Shown here piece after piece: positions 35,501-43,512 of a stretch of DNA of 64,000 bases; positions within the stretch are counted from its first letter, which is position 1; the number at the start of each line of letters is the position of its first letter. The notes beneath the pieces are model-generated. The model did no database searches. It worked only from the letters and a program-made list of their open reading frames with translations, and was not told the origin of the DNA. Location: assembly GCA_035772405.1 (NCBI GenBank), contig JAYKKM010000439.1, forward strand, positions 1,163,501-1,227,500, given 5' to 3'. Origin of the DNA: Chrysogorgia sp. JL179-B06. Its lineage: Eukaryota > Cnidaria > Anthozoa > Scleralcyonacea > Chrysogorgiidae. Both the position numbers and the translations under genes were made by a program.

Positions 35501-38500
35501 TCAAAATTTAGAACAATGCTTGACATAAATGTGCGCAAACTTAAATGCAATATTAAGATCTTAACATTACGATAACAGCAACTGCAAAATCAATTGCAAA
35601 AATTTTTTTTTTAGTATGCAGTTTAGGCCATAGCTACTTGTTGCATGATTGTACATTCATTAGTTTTTAACTTTTGTTATTTTTTATAAGACATTTAATA
35701 TATTGTATTTTTAATCATATCTTTTAATCATATTTTTGTAATCCATATTTTATATTCTTAATTTTAATTGCCTTGTATTATAATTACTATAATATAGTAT
35801 ATATATATACTGGGTTACGAAGGTTTGCCGTTTGAAATCCTACGGGCAACCTGTAACCATTTGTATTTCAGCAAAAATGCCTTATATAGGTTGCACATGA
35901 AAAAAATAGTTTTTAAATGCAGATTCCAATAGGTTAAATTCTAATCTTCTTTCTATTATAATATATTTATATTATTAGTACTTTTTAATTGTGGTCTTTT
36001 AAGTTATATATGAACAACCGTAGGAGGAGCGAGTGTTTCACCGGGATATCCAACCACGAGAGATACAAATGTGATATATATGGAAAACACGAGGCGAGTA
36101 AGCGCGAGTGTTTTTGTTAAATTGTTTTCGAAGTTGTTTGGAGTATCCCAGTGGGACACGAAGCTCGAGTTGTTCATATAGCATCTCAATTGAACACAAT
36201 AGTAATTAGTTATAATTTAAATTGCAGTTTACAATTTTGAAGATTTTTTATTTTGCTATGCGTTTAAATTAAGATATTAGCATGAACAACGTTTGTTCAT
36301 CTAATATCCAGGTCACGCGTATTGTGTTGGGCTTGGTTCACCCGGGGTACTCAAACGCTATCACATGATTTAATTCGACCTTACTCTGACTTGGTTAATT
36401 TGAACTCATGAATTATTCATTGCTCTGAGATTTATATATTCACACCATGTACAATTAGGCTGGCCCCCAGAAACACAGGTTCCAAATCCTGAGGTCAGAC
36501 CTCCCACTCAGGATTCTTAAATATAATTGAGGAGAAATAATAAATCTTTGTAATAATATCAGCAAATGGTTAAGACTTTCGGGTCCTTCTCGGATTAAAC
36601 CGACCTTACATCGTACGCCCTCGGAAGTCGGAACCCCTATAAATTGGGGCTTCTAAGCCTGTTGGGCGGTACTTCCGTTCAACGCTAAGAGTGATAAATC
36701 TAATAAACTAAATTAACATATTGAACAATGATTAGATCTACGGATGGATATGAAAAAGATCTGTTAACAAGAAATACATATATGTTATTTACCTGATGAA
36801 GGAGGGTCCGTATAGCTACATATATGCCCGAGGTTTCAAGTAAACTTCGTCGTTTTGTGTAGGACAGAGGGGAAAATATTTTTCGTATACTGACGACCAA
36901 TAAGACGGTTTAAATAACATATTTATTTTTCTATTTTTTATACCTTTGAAGACTTGAGTTTGCTTAAGTCGGTAAAAACTACATTATTTGGTTAAGAATA
37001 ATTAGTTGAAAAGAGGCTTTGAGTTTTTTGTATAATAAAGTTATTTTCAGCTCTTATTCAATCAAATTAGTGTATTAGTTTTCCTTTTTCCAGTTTAATA
37101 TATAATAAAACAAAATCACTATTAAAAAATTTAATTTTTTAGCATTTTTAGGATTTCGTGACCTGTGCGCGTCAAAAAAACGGCGCGCTCAGGCAGCAAT
37201 CAAATTGCAGGGAAATGCCTAGTAATTTTGTTCACGATATTGGCCAGACTTTCTTAAAGACAATTGATTAAGGTCCTATTATTTGTTATACATGATATTA
37301 ATACTCCTTGCTTTATTTCAACTTTCTTAAGGACAATTGATTCAGGTCCTATAGTTTTACAGATATCATACACTTTGCTTTATTTCCACTTTCTTAAAGA
37401 CAATAGATTCCAGGTACCCTATAGTAATAAAGATATTACACTTTGCTTTATACCTTTCAACTTTTCTTAAAGACAATAGATTCAGGTCCTATAGTAATAC
37501 CGATATTACACTTTGCTTTATTTCAACTTTCTTAAAGACAATAGAATTCAGGTCCTATAGTTATACTGATATTTACACTTTGGTTTATTCCATCTTTCTT
37601 AAAAAGACAATAGATTCAGTTCCCTTAGTTATACAGATTAATAAATACAATATCTGTAGTACTTACTTGGGACCTGAATCTATTGTCTTTAAGAAAGTTG
37701 AAATAATGCATGAGTTAATATCTGTAAAGACATAGGACCTGAATCTATTGTCTTTACAGATATGACAAGTTGCTTTATTTCAACTTTCTTAAAGGACCAA
37801 ATAGATTCAAGTCCTATAGTTTTAACAGATATTAAATACATGCTTAATTTCAACTTTCTTAAAGACAATTAGATTTCGGCCCAATAGTAAAGTAATTACA
37901 GATTTTGTATTTATTAGAGATTGCTTTATTACAACTTTCTTAAAGACAATAGATTCAGGTCCTATAGTTATTCAGATATTACACTTTGCTTTATTTCAAC
38001 TTTCTTAATGACAATAGATTCAGGTCCTATAGTAATACAGATATTACCACTTTGGTTTATTTCAACTTTCTTAAAGACAATAGATTCAGGTCCTATAGTA
38101 ATACAGATATTACACTTTGTTTGATTTCAACTTTCTTAAAGACAAATAGATTCAGGCTCCCCATTATAGTAATACAGATATATTACACTTTGGTTTATTT
38201 CATCTTTCTTAAAGACAATAGATTCAGGTCCTATAGTTATACAGTTTATTACACTTTGCTTTATTACAACTTTCTTAAAAGACAATTGATTAAGGTTCCT
38301 ATAGTAATACAGATACTTACACTTTGGTTTATTTCAACTTTCTTAAAGACATTAGATTCAGGTCCTATAGTAATACAGATATTACACTTTGCTTTATTTC
38401 AAAACTTTCTTAAAGACAATAGGGATTCAGGTACTTATAGTAATTCAGATATTACACTTTGCTTTATTTCAAACTTTACTTAAAGACAATAGATTCAGGT

Positions 38501-41349
38501 CCTATAGTTTTACAGTTAATTTGACACTTTTGGTTTATTTTCAACTTTCTTAAAGACAATAGTTTCAGGTCCTATAGTTTTTACTGATATTACCACTTGT
38601 GCTTTATTACAACTTTCTTAAAGACAATAGATTCAGGTCCTATAGTAATACAGATATTACACTTTGCTTTATTTCAACTTTCTTAAAGACAATAGATTCA
38701 GGTCCTATAGTTATACAGATATTACACTTTGCTTTATTTCAACTTTCTTAAAGACAATAGATTCAGGCCCTATAGTTATACAGATATTACACTTTGCTTT
38801 ATTTCAACTTTCTTAAAGACAATAGATTCAGGTCCTATAGTTATACAGATATTAATTACACTTTGCTTTATTTCAACTTTCTTAAAGACAATAGATTCAG
38901 GTCCTATAGTTATACAGATTCACTTTGCTTTATTTCAACTTTCTTAAAGACAATAGATTCAGGTCCTATAGTTATACAGATATTACACTTTGCTTTATTT
39001 ACAACTTTCTTAAAGACAATAGATTCAGGCCTATAGTTTTACAGATATTACACTTTGCTTTACTTCAACTTTCTTAAAGACAATAGATTTCAACTTTCAA
39101 CTTTCAATAGATTACAGCTTTCAACTTTCTTAAAAACAATAGATTCAGGCCCCTATAGTTATACAGATATTAAACTCATGTTTTATTTCAACTTTCTTAA
39201 AGACAATAGATTGAGGTCCTATAATTATACAGATATTAATTACACTTTGCTTTATTTCAACTTTCTTAAAGACAATAGATCCAGGTCCTATAGTAATACA
39301 GATATTAAACTCATGCTTTATTTCAACTTTCTTAAAGACAATAGATTCAGGTCCTATAGTTTTACAGATATTACACTTTGCTTTATTTCAACTTTCTTAA
39401 AGACAATAGATTCAGGTCCTATAGTTATACAGATATTACACTTTGCTTTATTTCAACTTTCTTAAAGACAATAGATTCAGGTCCTATAGTTATACAGATA
39501 TTACACTTTGCTTTATTTCAACTTTCTTAAAGACAATAGATTCAGGTCCTATAGTTATACAGATATTACACTTTGCTTATTTCAACTTTCTTAAAGACAA
39601 TAGATTCAGGTCCTATAGTTATACAGATATTACACTTTGCTTTATTTCAACTTTCTTAAAGACAATAGATTCAGGTCCTATAGTAATACAGATATTACAC
39701 TTTGCTATTTCAACTTTCTTAAAGACAATAGATTCAGGTCCTATAGTTATACAGATATTACACTTTGCTTTATTACAACTTTCTTAAAGACAATAGATTC
39801 AGGTCCTATAGTTATACAGATATTAATTACACTTTGCTTTATTTCAACTTTCTTAAAGACAATAGATTCAGGTCCTATAGTTATACAGATATTACACTTT
39901 GCTTTATTTCAACTTTCTTAAAGACAATAGATTCAGGTCCTATAGTTATACAGATATTACACTTTGCTTTATTACAACTTTCTTAAAGACAATAGATTCA
40001 GGTCCTATAGTTATACAGATATTACACTTTGCTTTACTTCAACTTTCTTAAAGACAATAGATTTCAACTTTCAACTTTCAATAGATTACAGCTTTCAACT
40101 TTCTTAAAACAATAGATTCAGGTCCTATAGTTATACAGATATTAAACTCATGCTTTATTTCAACTTTCTTAAAGACAATAGATTGAGGTCCTATAGTTAT
40201 ACAGATATTAATTACACTTTGCTTTATTTCAACTTTCTTAAAGACAATAGATTCAGGTCCTATAGTTTATACAGATATTAATTACACTTTGCTTTATTTC
40301 AACTTCTTAAAAACAATAGATTCAGGTCCTATAGTTAATACAGATATTACACTTTGCTTTATTTACAACTTTCTTAAAGACAATAGATTCAGGTCCTATA
40401 GTTATACAGATATTAAACTTTGCTTTATTTCAACTTTCATGAAGACAATAGATTCAGGTCCTATAGTTATACAGATATTAAACTCATGCTTTATTTCAAC
40501 TTTCTTAAAGACAATAGATTCAGGTCCTATAGTTTTACAGATATTACACTTTGCTTTATTTCAACTTTCTTAAAGACAATAGATTCAGGTCCTATAGTTA
40601 TATACAGATATTACACTTTGCTTTACTTCAACTTTCTTAAAGACAATAGATTCAGGCCCTATAGTTTAACTATACAGATATTACACTTTGCTTTATTTCA
40701 ACTTTCATGAAGACAATAGATTCAGGTCCTATAGTTATACAGATATTAAACTCATGCTTTATTTCAACTTTCTTAAAGACAATAGATTCAGGTCCTATAG
40801 TTATACAGATATTAAACTCATGCTTTATTTCAACTTTCTTAAAGACAATAGATTCAGGTCCTATAGTTATACAGATATTAAACTCATGCTTTATTTCAAC
40901 TTTCTTAAAGATAATAGATTCAGGTCCTATAGTTATACAGATATTAAACTCATGCTTTACTTCAACTTCTTAAAGACAATAGATTCAGGTCCTATAGTTA
41001 TATATATATTACACTTTGCTTTATTTCAACTTTCTTAAAGACAATAGATTCAGGCGCTATGGATATTTGGAATACAACACCTGCACCAGCAATCGCCATG
41101 AAATACTGGAAATTAAAGGTAAACACTTTTTCATTGATAAACAAAATATACTCAATTATTTATTCTCTTTTATTACGTCAAAATGTCCCGGATAATTATT
41201 GATTACTGTTTAATTTTATTTTCATTCTAAAGGATGGCAGTACAATGAGAGAGGTCATTCTAGCCATTCGAGCTGATGAAGCTCACCATCGTAAAGTGAA
41301 TCATACTCTAGCATCAATTCATCTTGATCAACAAAATCCATTTCAGTAG
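17443..41349 (+). CDS. AOX: Alternative oxidase, mitochondrial (AOX), at least seven exons
   Basis: AOX is a di-iron ubiquinol oxidase of the inner mitochondrial membrane, passing electrons from ubiquinol to oxygen without proton pumping. Recognised exons: 17443-17595, 20034-20114, 28680-28807, 31694-31794, 35145-35270, 41054-41118 and 41233-41349; one exon between 20115 and 28679 is not confidently found. Exon 1 is an arginine-rich, almost acid-free presequence. All four iron-ligand motifs are present: LET, NERMH, LEEEA and RADEAHH. Exons 1, 2, 7 and 8 are clean and in phase. Exons 4, 5 and 6 need several single-base indel corrections, often at homopolymers, and exon 5 has one in-frame TAA. 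Either these are assembly errors in a live gene or the gene is decaying; the conservation of every ligand favours the former. The introns are full of transposons. Animal AOX is known from cnidarians, molluscs, tunicates and others. Confidence 0.9.
17815..17935 (-). mobile_element. tRNA-derived SINE family B, copy in AOX intron 1
   Basis: Contains the reverse complement of the family tail (CTTGGAGTAGACTGACGATA, then CATGGATGATTGTCAAGCTC) followed by an A-box-related AGAGCGTCTCACCGG on the reverse strand. Confidence 0.65.
18043..19644 (-). mobile_element. Degenerate Tc1-like transposon
   Basis: Ends CACTGGTAGTCAAAAAGA and (inverted) CACTGGCAGTCAAAAAGA are bounded by TA at 18041-18042 and 19645-19646. 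On the - strand the transposase survives as fragments: SDHYKTVPEIK near 19490, a block near 19100-19190 ending in a YINMLENALIPYS motif, and QQDNDGTCHTCRLVREWF near 18960, which holds the second catalytic Asp. Heavily frameshifted. It carries a second element at 18298-18857. Confidence 0.85.
18298..18857. mobile_element. Poly-C inverted-repeat element nested in Tc1
   Basis: GTACCGATCAATTTGAAAC at the left returns inverted at the right end, next to runs of C (about 18331) and G (about 18812). The interior repeats GGGAATTTGA-type motifs. A 122-codon - strand frame spans it but is a by-product of the low-complexity sequence. Confidence 0.75.
20034..20114 (+). CDS. AOX: AOX exon 2
   Basis: Acceptor TTTAATGCAG and donor GTAAAA. 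Exactly 27 codons in phase 0, ending GEHPLPEIEE, a proline-containing segment of the kind found just before the AOX catalytic domain. Confidence 0.72.
20519..21029. mobile_element. hAT-like MITE, GC-rich ends
   Basis: Starts CAGTGCTCGAACGC and ends GGTCGACCACTG. Flanks TTTTTTGA and (after one base) TTGTTTGA are a near-match 8-bp TSD. The ends are rich in GGCCGG/CCCCGG blocks around an AT-rich centre. Located in AOX intron 2. Confidence 0.65.
21826..22400 (+). CDS. AOX: Candidate region of the missing AOX exon 3
   Basis: Two short coding-like pieces are possible: VRPTNRMSG directly after an acceptor TTGTTTACAG at 21825, in phase with exon 2, and DTYFMKVLRP at about 22347-22376 after an acceptor ATCATTGCAG. 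The second resembles the helix before LET in AOX. A poly-C MITE-like segment lies between them. Neither has a convincing donor, so this is a pointer only. Confidence 0.25.
21888..22522. mobile_element. Possible poly-C MITE
   Basis: Left CATAGGCGGCGGGAGA and right (inverted) CTGCCGGCGGAAGA resemble each other. Several C/G runs at 21990, 22150, 22447 and 22482. No TSD, so the boundaries are tentative. Confidence 0.4.
23111..24579. mobile_element. Non-autonomous element with CpG-rich ACGTCG arrays
   Basis: Ends CCCAGCGGGCCATAAAAGAC and (inverted) CCAGTACGGGCCACACGACG define the element. Both flanks are packed with ACGTCG, AACGTT and GACGTC motifs; the central part (23380-23990) is unrelated. 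No coding sequence. Superfamily uncertain. Confidence 0.7.
24018..24480. repeat. Tandem array of about 125-bp ACGTCG-rich units
   Basis: Phase marker ATATCGACGTC (variants) recurs at about 24017, 24139, 24275 and 24405. Each unit contains several short palindromes (GACGTC, AACGTT) and the phrase AACAACGTCTGTTTCC. Confidence 0.8.
25585..26095. mobile_element. Head-to-head pair of SINE family A copies
   Basis: A reverse-strand copy (25585-25805) and a forward copy (about 25832-26095) meet at their 5' ends, giving a long imperfect palindrome. Each has the tRNA-like core with GCTCAG/CTGAGC boxes and the TTTTCGCAACTGG tail. Located in an AOX intron. Confidence 0.8.
26096..27690. other. AOX intron sequence, mostly unrecognised
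   Basis: AT-rich with a TTATAT microsatellite at about 27425-27560. A compact GC-richer patch at 27180-27290 (GGCGGCACGAAGGCGACCGT, then ACCCGAACCGGTAGGG) may be part of an unknown SINE or MITE. No exon found. Confidence 0.5.
27690..27848. mobile_element. Hairpin MITE with CACGAG/CGAGTG core
   Basis: Outer arms CCGTGTTTCCATAGAG / CGTATGGGGAACACGG; inner AACGAGAAAT / ATTTCTGTGTTCTCC. The loop reads GACACGAGCCCGCAGGGCGA and then GTGTT, almost the same as the loops at 4029-4225 and 58573-58735 although the arms differ. Confidence 0.7.
28081..28205. mobile_element. Related inverted repeat
   Basis: TTTTCCGTGTTTGTGAGAC at the left and TATAGAAAAACACGG at the right, with an inner TCCATTTTATTAAAATGGAC palindrome at about 28122. 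It is followed by CAGCCAATCAGCG, similar to the CCAATCAGAGC next to other family copies. Confidence 0.5.
28680..28807 (+). CDS. AOX: AOX exon 4 (first iron ligand, LET motif)
   Basis: Acceptor GTTTTTTCCAG, donor GTAATA. Encodes RIIMLETVAGV, then after a frame change GMVGALWTRTFSFIEKDLKR, then after a second change the LTLLE that joins exon 5. The glutamate of LET is an iron ligand. Extra bases relative to the expected frame lie in GTTTACTGGG and in GGTTGCGATA. Confidence 0.85.
29095..29995 (+). pseudogene. Penelope-like element reverse transcriptase fragment
   Basis: Broken frames follow the order of Penelope-like RTs: NTDDELVSF near 29195, a frameshifted LFTKYQL-type strand near 29235, GTAM near 29500, a catalytic FVDDV box at 29619-29633, LNSIEPSIQYH near 29690, and YRKPTHTEQNIFHSILTTP followed by HKKSVPRTLFLRA near 29805-29915. 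These last motifs are diagnostic of PLEs. Several one-base indels break the frame. Lies in the AOX intron between exons 4 and 5, same strand. Confidence 0.82.
30190..30622 (+). repeat. About 210-bp direct duplication downstream of the PLE
   Basis: Copies at about 30190-30382 and 30403-30618 share ACTAAACGTCAGTTTCGTA, AGAAACACCAAAA and GGTTGTCTGGAGGCTTGGCA. Copy 2 keeps a 73-codon frame starting MTKRQFRTRLEKKHQK, a basic stretch that could be the start of a PLE ORF. Confidence 0.75.
30728..30832 (+). ncRNA. Candidate hammerhead ribozyme of the Penelope-like element
   Basis: CTGATGA at 30734-30740 is followed by AGACACTA and, 60 nt later, TAGTGTC plus GAATAAAC (30809-30823). GACACTA and TAGTGTC form a perfect stem II. 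The second core box would be GAAAC with a one-base T insertion, and loop II is much longer than usual. An alternative 3' strand GTGTCGTTGCG is at 30773. PLEs are known to carry hammerhead motifs in their terminal repeats. Confidence 0.4.
30882..31190 (+). mobile_element. SINE family A, copy 4
   Basis: Conserved leader (ACTCGTGACTGGCTCTCGGC), tRNA-like core with GTAGTTCAGTGGTCCAGCAG and GGGTTCAATTCC, then the TTTTCGCATAACTGG tail. Similar AAATATTACCTAT sequences occur at both ends. Confidence 0.8.
31369..31415. repeat. Oligo-T tract
   Basis: T-rich run interrupted by single G and C bases, at 31367-31416. Confidence 0.8.
31694..31794 (+). CDS. AOX: AOX exon 5 (ENERMH motif)
   Basis: Acceptor AATTTTCAG, donor GTAAGC. 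Begins EEAENERMHL, which carries one glutamate and one histidine ligand. A one-base insertion follows (CATCTG-T-ATGACA), then MTALEFK, another frame change, and LVxVLAIQ with TAA at x. Phase 1 end matches exon 6. Confidence 0.88.
31795..33589. other. AOX intron 5, first part
   Basis: No exon or well-bounded element seen. A G-rich run (about 32735-32754) and short GC-rich islands (near 33060-33115) resemble MITE debris. AATTAATG-type AT-rich sequence elsewhere. Confidence 0.5.
33590..33801. mobile_element. Inverted-repeat MITE
   Basis: TATGAAAAAGAGAGATAATA.. then GTAACGAAAAATACTTA at the left returns inverted as TAAGTATTTTTCGTTAC .. CTCCTTTTCATA. Inner arms GGACGAAG / CGTCGTCC. A partial copy is at 41690-41768. 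Confidence 0.78.
33999..34115. repeat. Array of five CACGTG E-boxes
   Basis: CACGTG occurs at 34001, 34045, 34067, 34086 and 34105; the last four are spaced 22, 19 and 19 bp within GTTCCACGTGATTGTTAAC-type tandem units. CACGTG is the canonical target of bHLH-zip and CLOCK-type factors, but function here is not shown. Confidence 0.85.
34285..34440 (+). mobile_element. SINE family B, forward copy
   Basis: Reads GTGCGTCTCACCTAGCAATC, then GCAGGTTTGATTCC (B box), then TTCTGAGGATATGAGTTTGA, CATGTATCGTCTGTCTCCTC and CAAGCTCTCC. The tail is the reverse complement of the copy at 17815. Confidence 0.72.
34590..35075. repeat. Two diverged copies of a dispersed repeat
   Basis: Segments from about 34600 and about 34795 share GAACGT..TC, TTTCAATTCTGAAAACAG, ATACATAACA.TACGTG and CCTTCGTAAAAAACA-type blocks. 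The second continues to ATACGGATCACCCAAA and CTTATAAGGAGTT. A third copy is at 48925-49190. Confidence 0.75.
35145..35270 (+). CDS. AOX: AOX exon 6 (LEEEA motif)
   Basis: Acceptor TTTATTTTAG, donor GTAAAA. Starts GVF; ACFLSTLFAHSPQF appears in a shifted frame, and KFVGYLEEEAVKTSTHCLG returns to the first frame. The shifts coincide with AAA and TTTTT runs. The second glutamate of EEE is an iron ligand. Confidence 0.88.
35271..37245. other. AOX intron 6 before the satellite
   Basis: AT-rich. Contains the hairpin element at 36008-36180 and an AGAGTGATAAATCTAATAAA block near 36690 that also occurs near 3442. No exon found. Confidence 0.5.
36008..36180. mobile_element. Hairpin MITE with CACGAG/CGAGTG core
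   Basis: Ends TATATGAACAAC and GTTGTTCATATA; inner GGGATATCC / GGAGTATCCC arms; centre AAAACACGAGGCGAGTAAGC and GCGAGTGTTTTT. Confidence 0.7.
37646..37760 (-). repeat. Inverted satellite units
   Basis: Two units read in reverse (GGACCTGAATCTATTGTCTT at about 37670 and 37735), while the rest of the array is in the + orientation. Confidence 0.88.
39055..40260. repeat. About 980-bp higher-order duplication in the satellite
   Basis: The aberrant unit with TTTCAACTTTCAACTTTCAA and ATTACAGCTTTCAAC occurs at about 39085 and again at about 40065. Each is followed by the same series of variants (TTAAACTCATG, GATTGAGGTCC, ATTAATTACAC), so a block of about 15 units was duplicated. Confidence 0.82.
41054..41118 (+). 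CDS. AOX: AOX exon 7 (65 bp)
   Basis: Acceptor GATTCAG at 41047-41053, donor GTAAAC. Encodes GAMDIWNTTPAPAIAMKYWK and LK, matching the AOX segment between EEEA and RADE. The acceptor is the end of the last unit of the 65-bp satellite. Confidence 0.9.
41233..41349 (+). CDS. AOX: AOX terminal exon 8 (RADEAHH motif)
   Basis: Acceptor ATTCTAAAG, phase 0. Encodes DGSTMREVILAIRADEAHHR and a short tail ending NPFQ, stop TAG 41347-41349. The last glutamate and histidine ligands of the di-iron centre are intact and there is no frameshift. Confidence 0.93.
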   Translation, partial: DGSTMREVILAIRADEAHHRKVNHTLASIHLDQQNPFQ

Positions 41350-41806
41350 ACCTTGGGAAAGAAAATTATAAAACTTGACATTTTGTGAAGAACAAAATTG
41401 TAGGTTCTAATCATACTATAATCAGTGTCATTTTAGTCTTGTGACAGGATATTTTTACAGTGACTGGTACCATCGTCATATTCTCAATCAAGATCCAGTA
41501 TCCTAAAGGTCGAAAGTGTAAAACATTATAATCATCGTTTCTTTCTATTATGTTGAAATATTTGTGAACAAAATATGCTGAAAGTTTCTTTTTTACGTTG
41601 GAACAGTTGTGAACAAATATTGTGTGAAATGTGCTTATTAACTTTGAGAATACGAAAGATCCTAAGTTCTCAAAAGAACTGAATATAATATGAAAAATAC
41701 TTAAGTAAGAGTACTAATTACGTATGTTCATGGACGACGTTTCGGACGATGTGTCCTTCTTATTAACTTTCTGTTCATGCATCAGTTTACTGCAGCTGAC
41801 TCAAAC
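41350..41806. other. AOX 3' flank
   Basis: Contains the probable 3'UTR. At 41690-41768 is a partial copy of the 33590 MITE (ATACTTAAGTAAGAGTACT, then TTCATGGACGACGTTTCGGA). Confidence 0.55.
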
Positions 41807-42085
41807 CTGGTTTCCATATAGTCGTAACAGTCGGCGACTGTTTTTTTCAATATGGAAACGTAGTCGCCGACCACACCGTAGTCGCGACTAGTCAACGACA
41901 TGGAAACACAAATTTTACCTGTCTGCGTCGGTGCCGACAGTAAATATATCCCATAATGCAACTTACGGCTAATTTTAAAATGGTTTCCCAAGTAACAACC
42001 CGTTGTCGGCGACTTTCGTGACTATATGGAAACATGAGTGGGGGACTGAGTCGCCGACTGTTACGACAATATGGAAACCAGGCTT
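41807..42085. mobile_element. Palindromic MITE
   Basis: CCTGGTTTCCATATAGTCGT and its inverse ACGACAATATGGAAACCAGG form the ends, continuing into AACAGTCGGCGACT / AGTCGCCGACTGTT. GTCGCCGAC motifs repeat inside. Confidence 0.82.
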
Positions 42086-42135
42086 TACTGACCAATATCT
42101 CACACACTAATGCCATCACTCAACCTAGCAGTAAT

Positions 42136-42712
42136 CATGGATAATAAAAAGACTGGATAGGAAACTAGCTGACGTCAGCGTGAAAACATAGTTGAAAATC
42201 GTGATATCACGAAGATGTCACGAGTATGCAGATTTTGCTGAGTTTCTCTTTGACTTCTCCATATTTTCATATTCAGGTAGCTATATTGAGATTCCAAAAC
42301 GTTTCATAGTCTCACAAACCTGCCTAAGCCACGACTAAGTGTTCGAGGTAAATGTTGTTCGTCTTTGTTTCAGCTGTTTTCTTTTTGTTGTGAAGAAACT
42401 GGCGTCGCAAAAACTACTGTTGTTTTAGTTGAAATTTGCGACGCGTTTTTCATCGTCTAAAGTTAGAACTTTTCGCCTAAAATGAGTAATGGTAGTCGGA
42501 TATTCCATCGTAAAGTGGCATTGTTATATATTTTGGTAGTTTGACTATCATTTTTAGCTGTATTATTGCTAAAAGTTGCGATTTATGGAGATTTTGTGAC
42601 GTCACGATTTTCAACTAGGTTATCACGCGATCAACTGGTGCCTTAACCAATCAGCACGCTGAAAACGTCACATGTGATCTTAGTTTCCTATCCAGTCTTT
42701 CTACTATCCATG
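42136..42712. mobile_element. MITE with CATGGATA ends and 7-8 bp TSD
   Basis: Ends CATGGATAATAAAAAGACTG and (inverted) CATGGATAGTAGAAAGACTG run about 30 bp. CAGTAAT (or GCAGTAAT) flanks both sides. The TSD length is compatible with hAT- or P-type elements. Inside are AAAATCGTGA / TCACGATTTTCAACT inverted segments. Confidence 0.85.
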
Positions 42713-42720
42713 CAGTAATT

Positions 42721-42944
42721 GGTGAAGGCTAAAGGGGATGACTCAAAAGGACCTTTACATTTTTTAGAACTACTAATCCTAACCCTAATCTCAATCTTAA
42801 TCCTAACCCCAACCATAACCTTGATCCTAACCTTGATCCTAACCTTAAAACTAGCCCTAACCGTAGCTATCCATAACCTAACGAAAAATAAAAAACAGAA
42901 AAAAACAGAAAGGTCCTTTTGAGTCATCCATTTTAGCCTTCCAC
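42721..42944. mobile_element. MULE-type MITE, second copy
   Basis: GGTGAAGGCTAAAGGGGATG and (inverted) GTGGAAGGCTAAAATGGATG ends, 9-bp TSD GCAGTAATT at 42712-42720 and 42945-42953, and a centre of CCTAACC/CTTGATCCTAAC repeats. Same family as 13549-13705. Confidence 0.9.
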
Positions 42945-42954
42945 GCAGTAATTG

Positions 42955-43191
42955 AGCAAGCTTTACAGAGCTGGAGTTGATCATAGTGTTGTTCAGCTCG
43001 AAGATGTTCAGCAAACCTGTAGCTCGACATTTCAACAGCTCTAACCATTTGGTTTCAGACCGACGAAAGTCTGTGCCATCCTTCCCATCTCAGGAGGTAA
43101 CGATAACCGCAAACGGCAAGAGAAGCGTCTCATTTTTAAACTTGGCACCACACATCCTTTTGGTCTTAACCAACGTTTTTCTTTTATTTAA
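42955..43191 (+). pseudogene. Penelope-like element C-terminus (GIY-YIG region)
   Basis: KPVARHFNSSNHLVSD near 43015 and, after a frameshift, RQEKRLIFKLGTTHPFGLN ending FSFI and TAA at 43189-43191. This pair is the usual end of the PLE GIY-YIG endonuclease domain. The rest of the element is absent here. Confidence 0.72.
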
Positions 43192-43304
43192 TTTCCTACA
43201 AGTTTTTTGTTATTTTAGTTTCCGAGCGACTCTATTATTAGCTCATGCACTTTCATACCTTTTCAAGTTTTTTATTTCTTACTGCTTTACTATCGTATAA
43301 TCCT

Positions 43305-43400
43305 CTTGAATATTGGACCTGTCATTGCACCTTCGTTCGAGGTATTTATCCGACTTACAACACAATTGAAGGAGGTTTCCTAAGGGAATTATTAAGCGAC
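43305..43400. repeat. Copy of the 13.8-kb insert
   Basis: CCTTCGTTCGAGGTATTTAT then GACTTAC..AATTGAAGGAGGTTTCC matches the segment at about 13878-13925. Confidence 0.65.
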
Positions 43401-43512
43401 ATGATTTGTTTTTACTTTGAAAAGACAAAAAAGTGCATTCATGTTCAGTGTTTTATGATCTTTAATCATACTTGTTTCGAGACAACGAGTCAACGTGCAT
43501 GGTGGGAAACAT

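Larger units (their letters stand above)
37246..41053. repeat. 65-bp satellite array in the last long AOX intron
   Basis: About 58 units of 65 bp, typified by CTTTATTTCAACTTTCTTAA, AGACAATAGATTCAGGTCCT and ATAGTTATACAGATATTACA. The 5' third is indel-rich; from about 38640 the units are nearly identical. Variant units (TTAAACTCATGC, ATTAATTACAC) occur in clusters. Because 65 is not a multiple of 3, every frame is crossed, producing chains of MLYFNFLKDNRF-like open frames that are not genes. The array ends at the acceptor of AOX exon 7. Confidence 0.97.

Noticed and set aside
37264..41038. Many overlapping + strand open frames encoding MLYFNFLKDNRF-like repeats
   Set aside because: They are translations of the 65-bp satellite in all three frames, and the same peptide motifs recur with period 65 codons because 65 is not divisible by 3. 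No independent coding signal.
42985..43191. Host GIY-YIG repair nuclease gene
   Set aside because: Motifs match the C-terminus of Penelope-like elements and the frame is broken.
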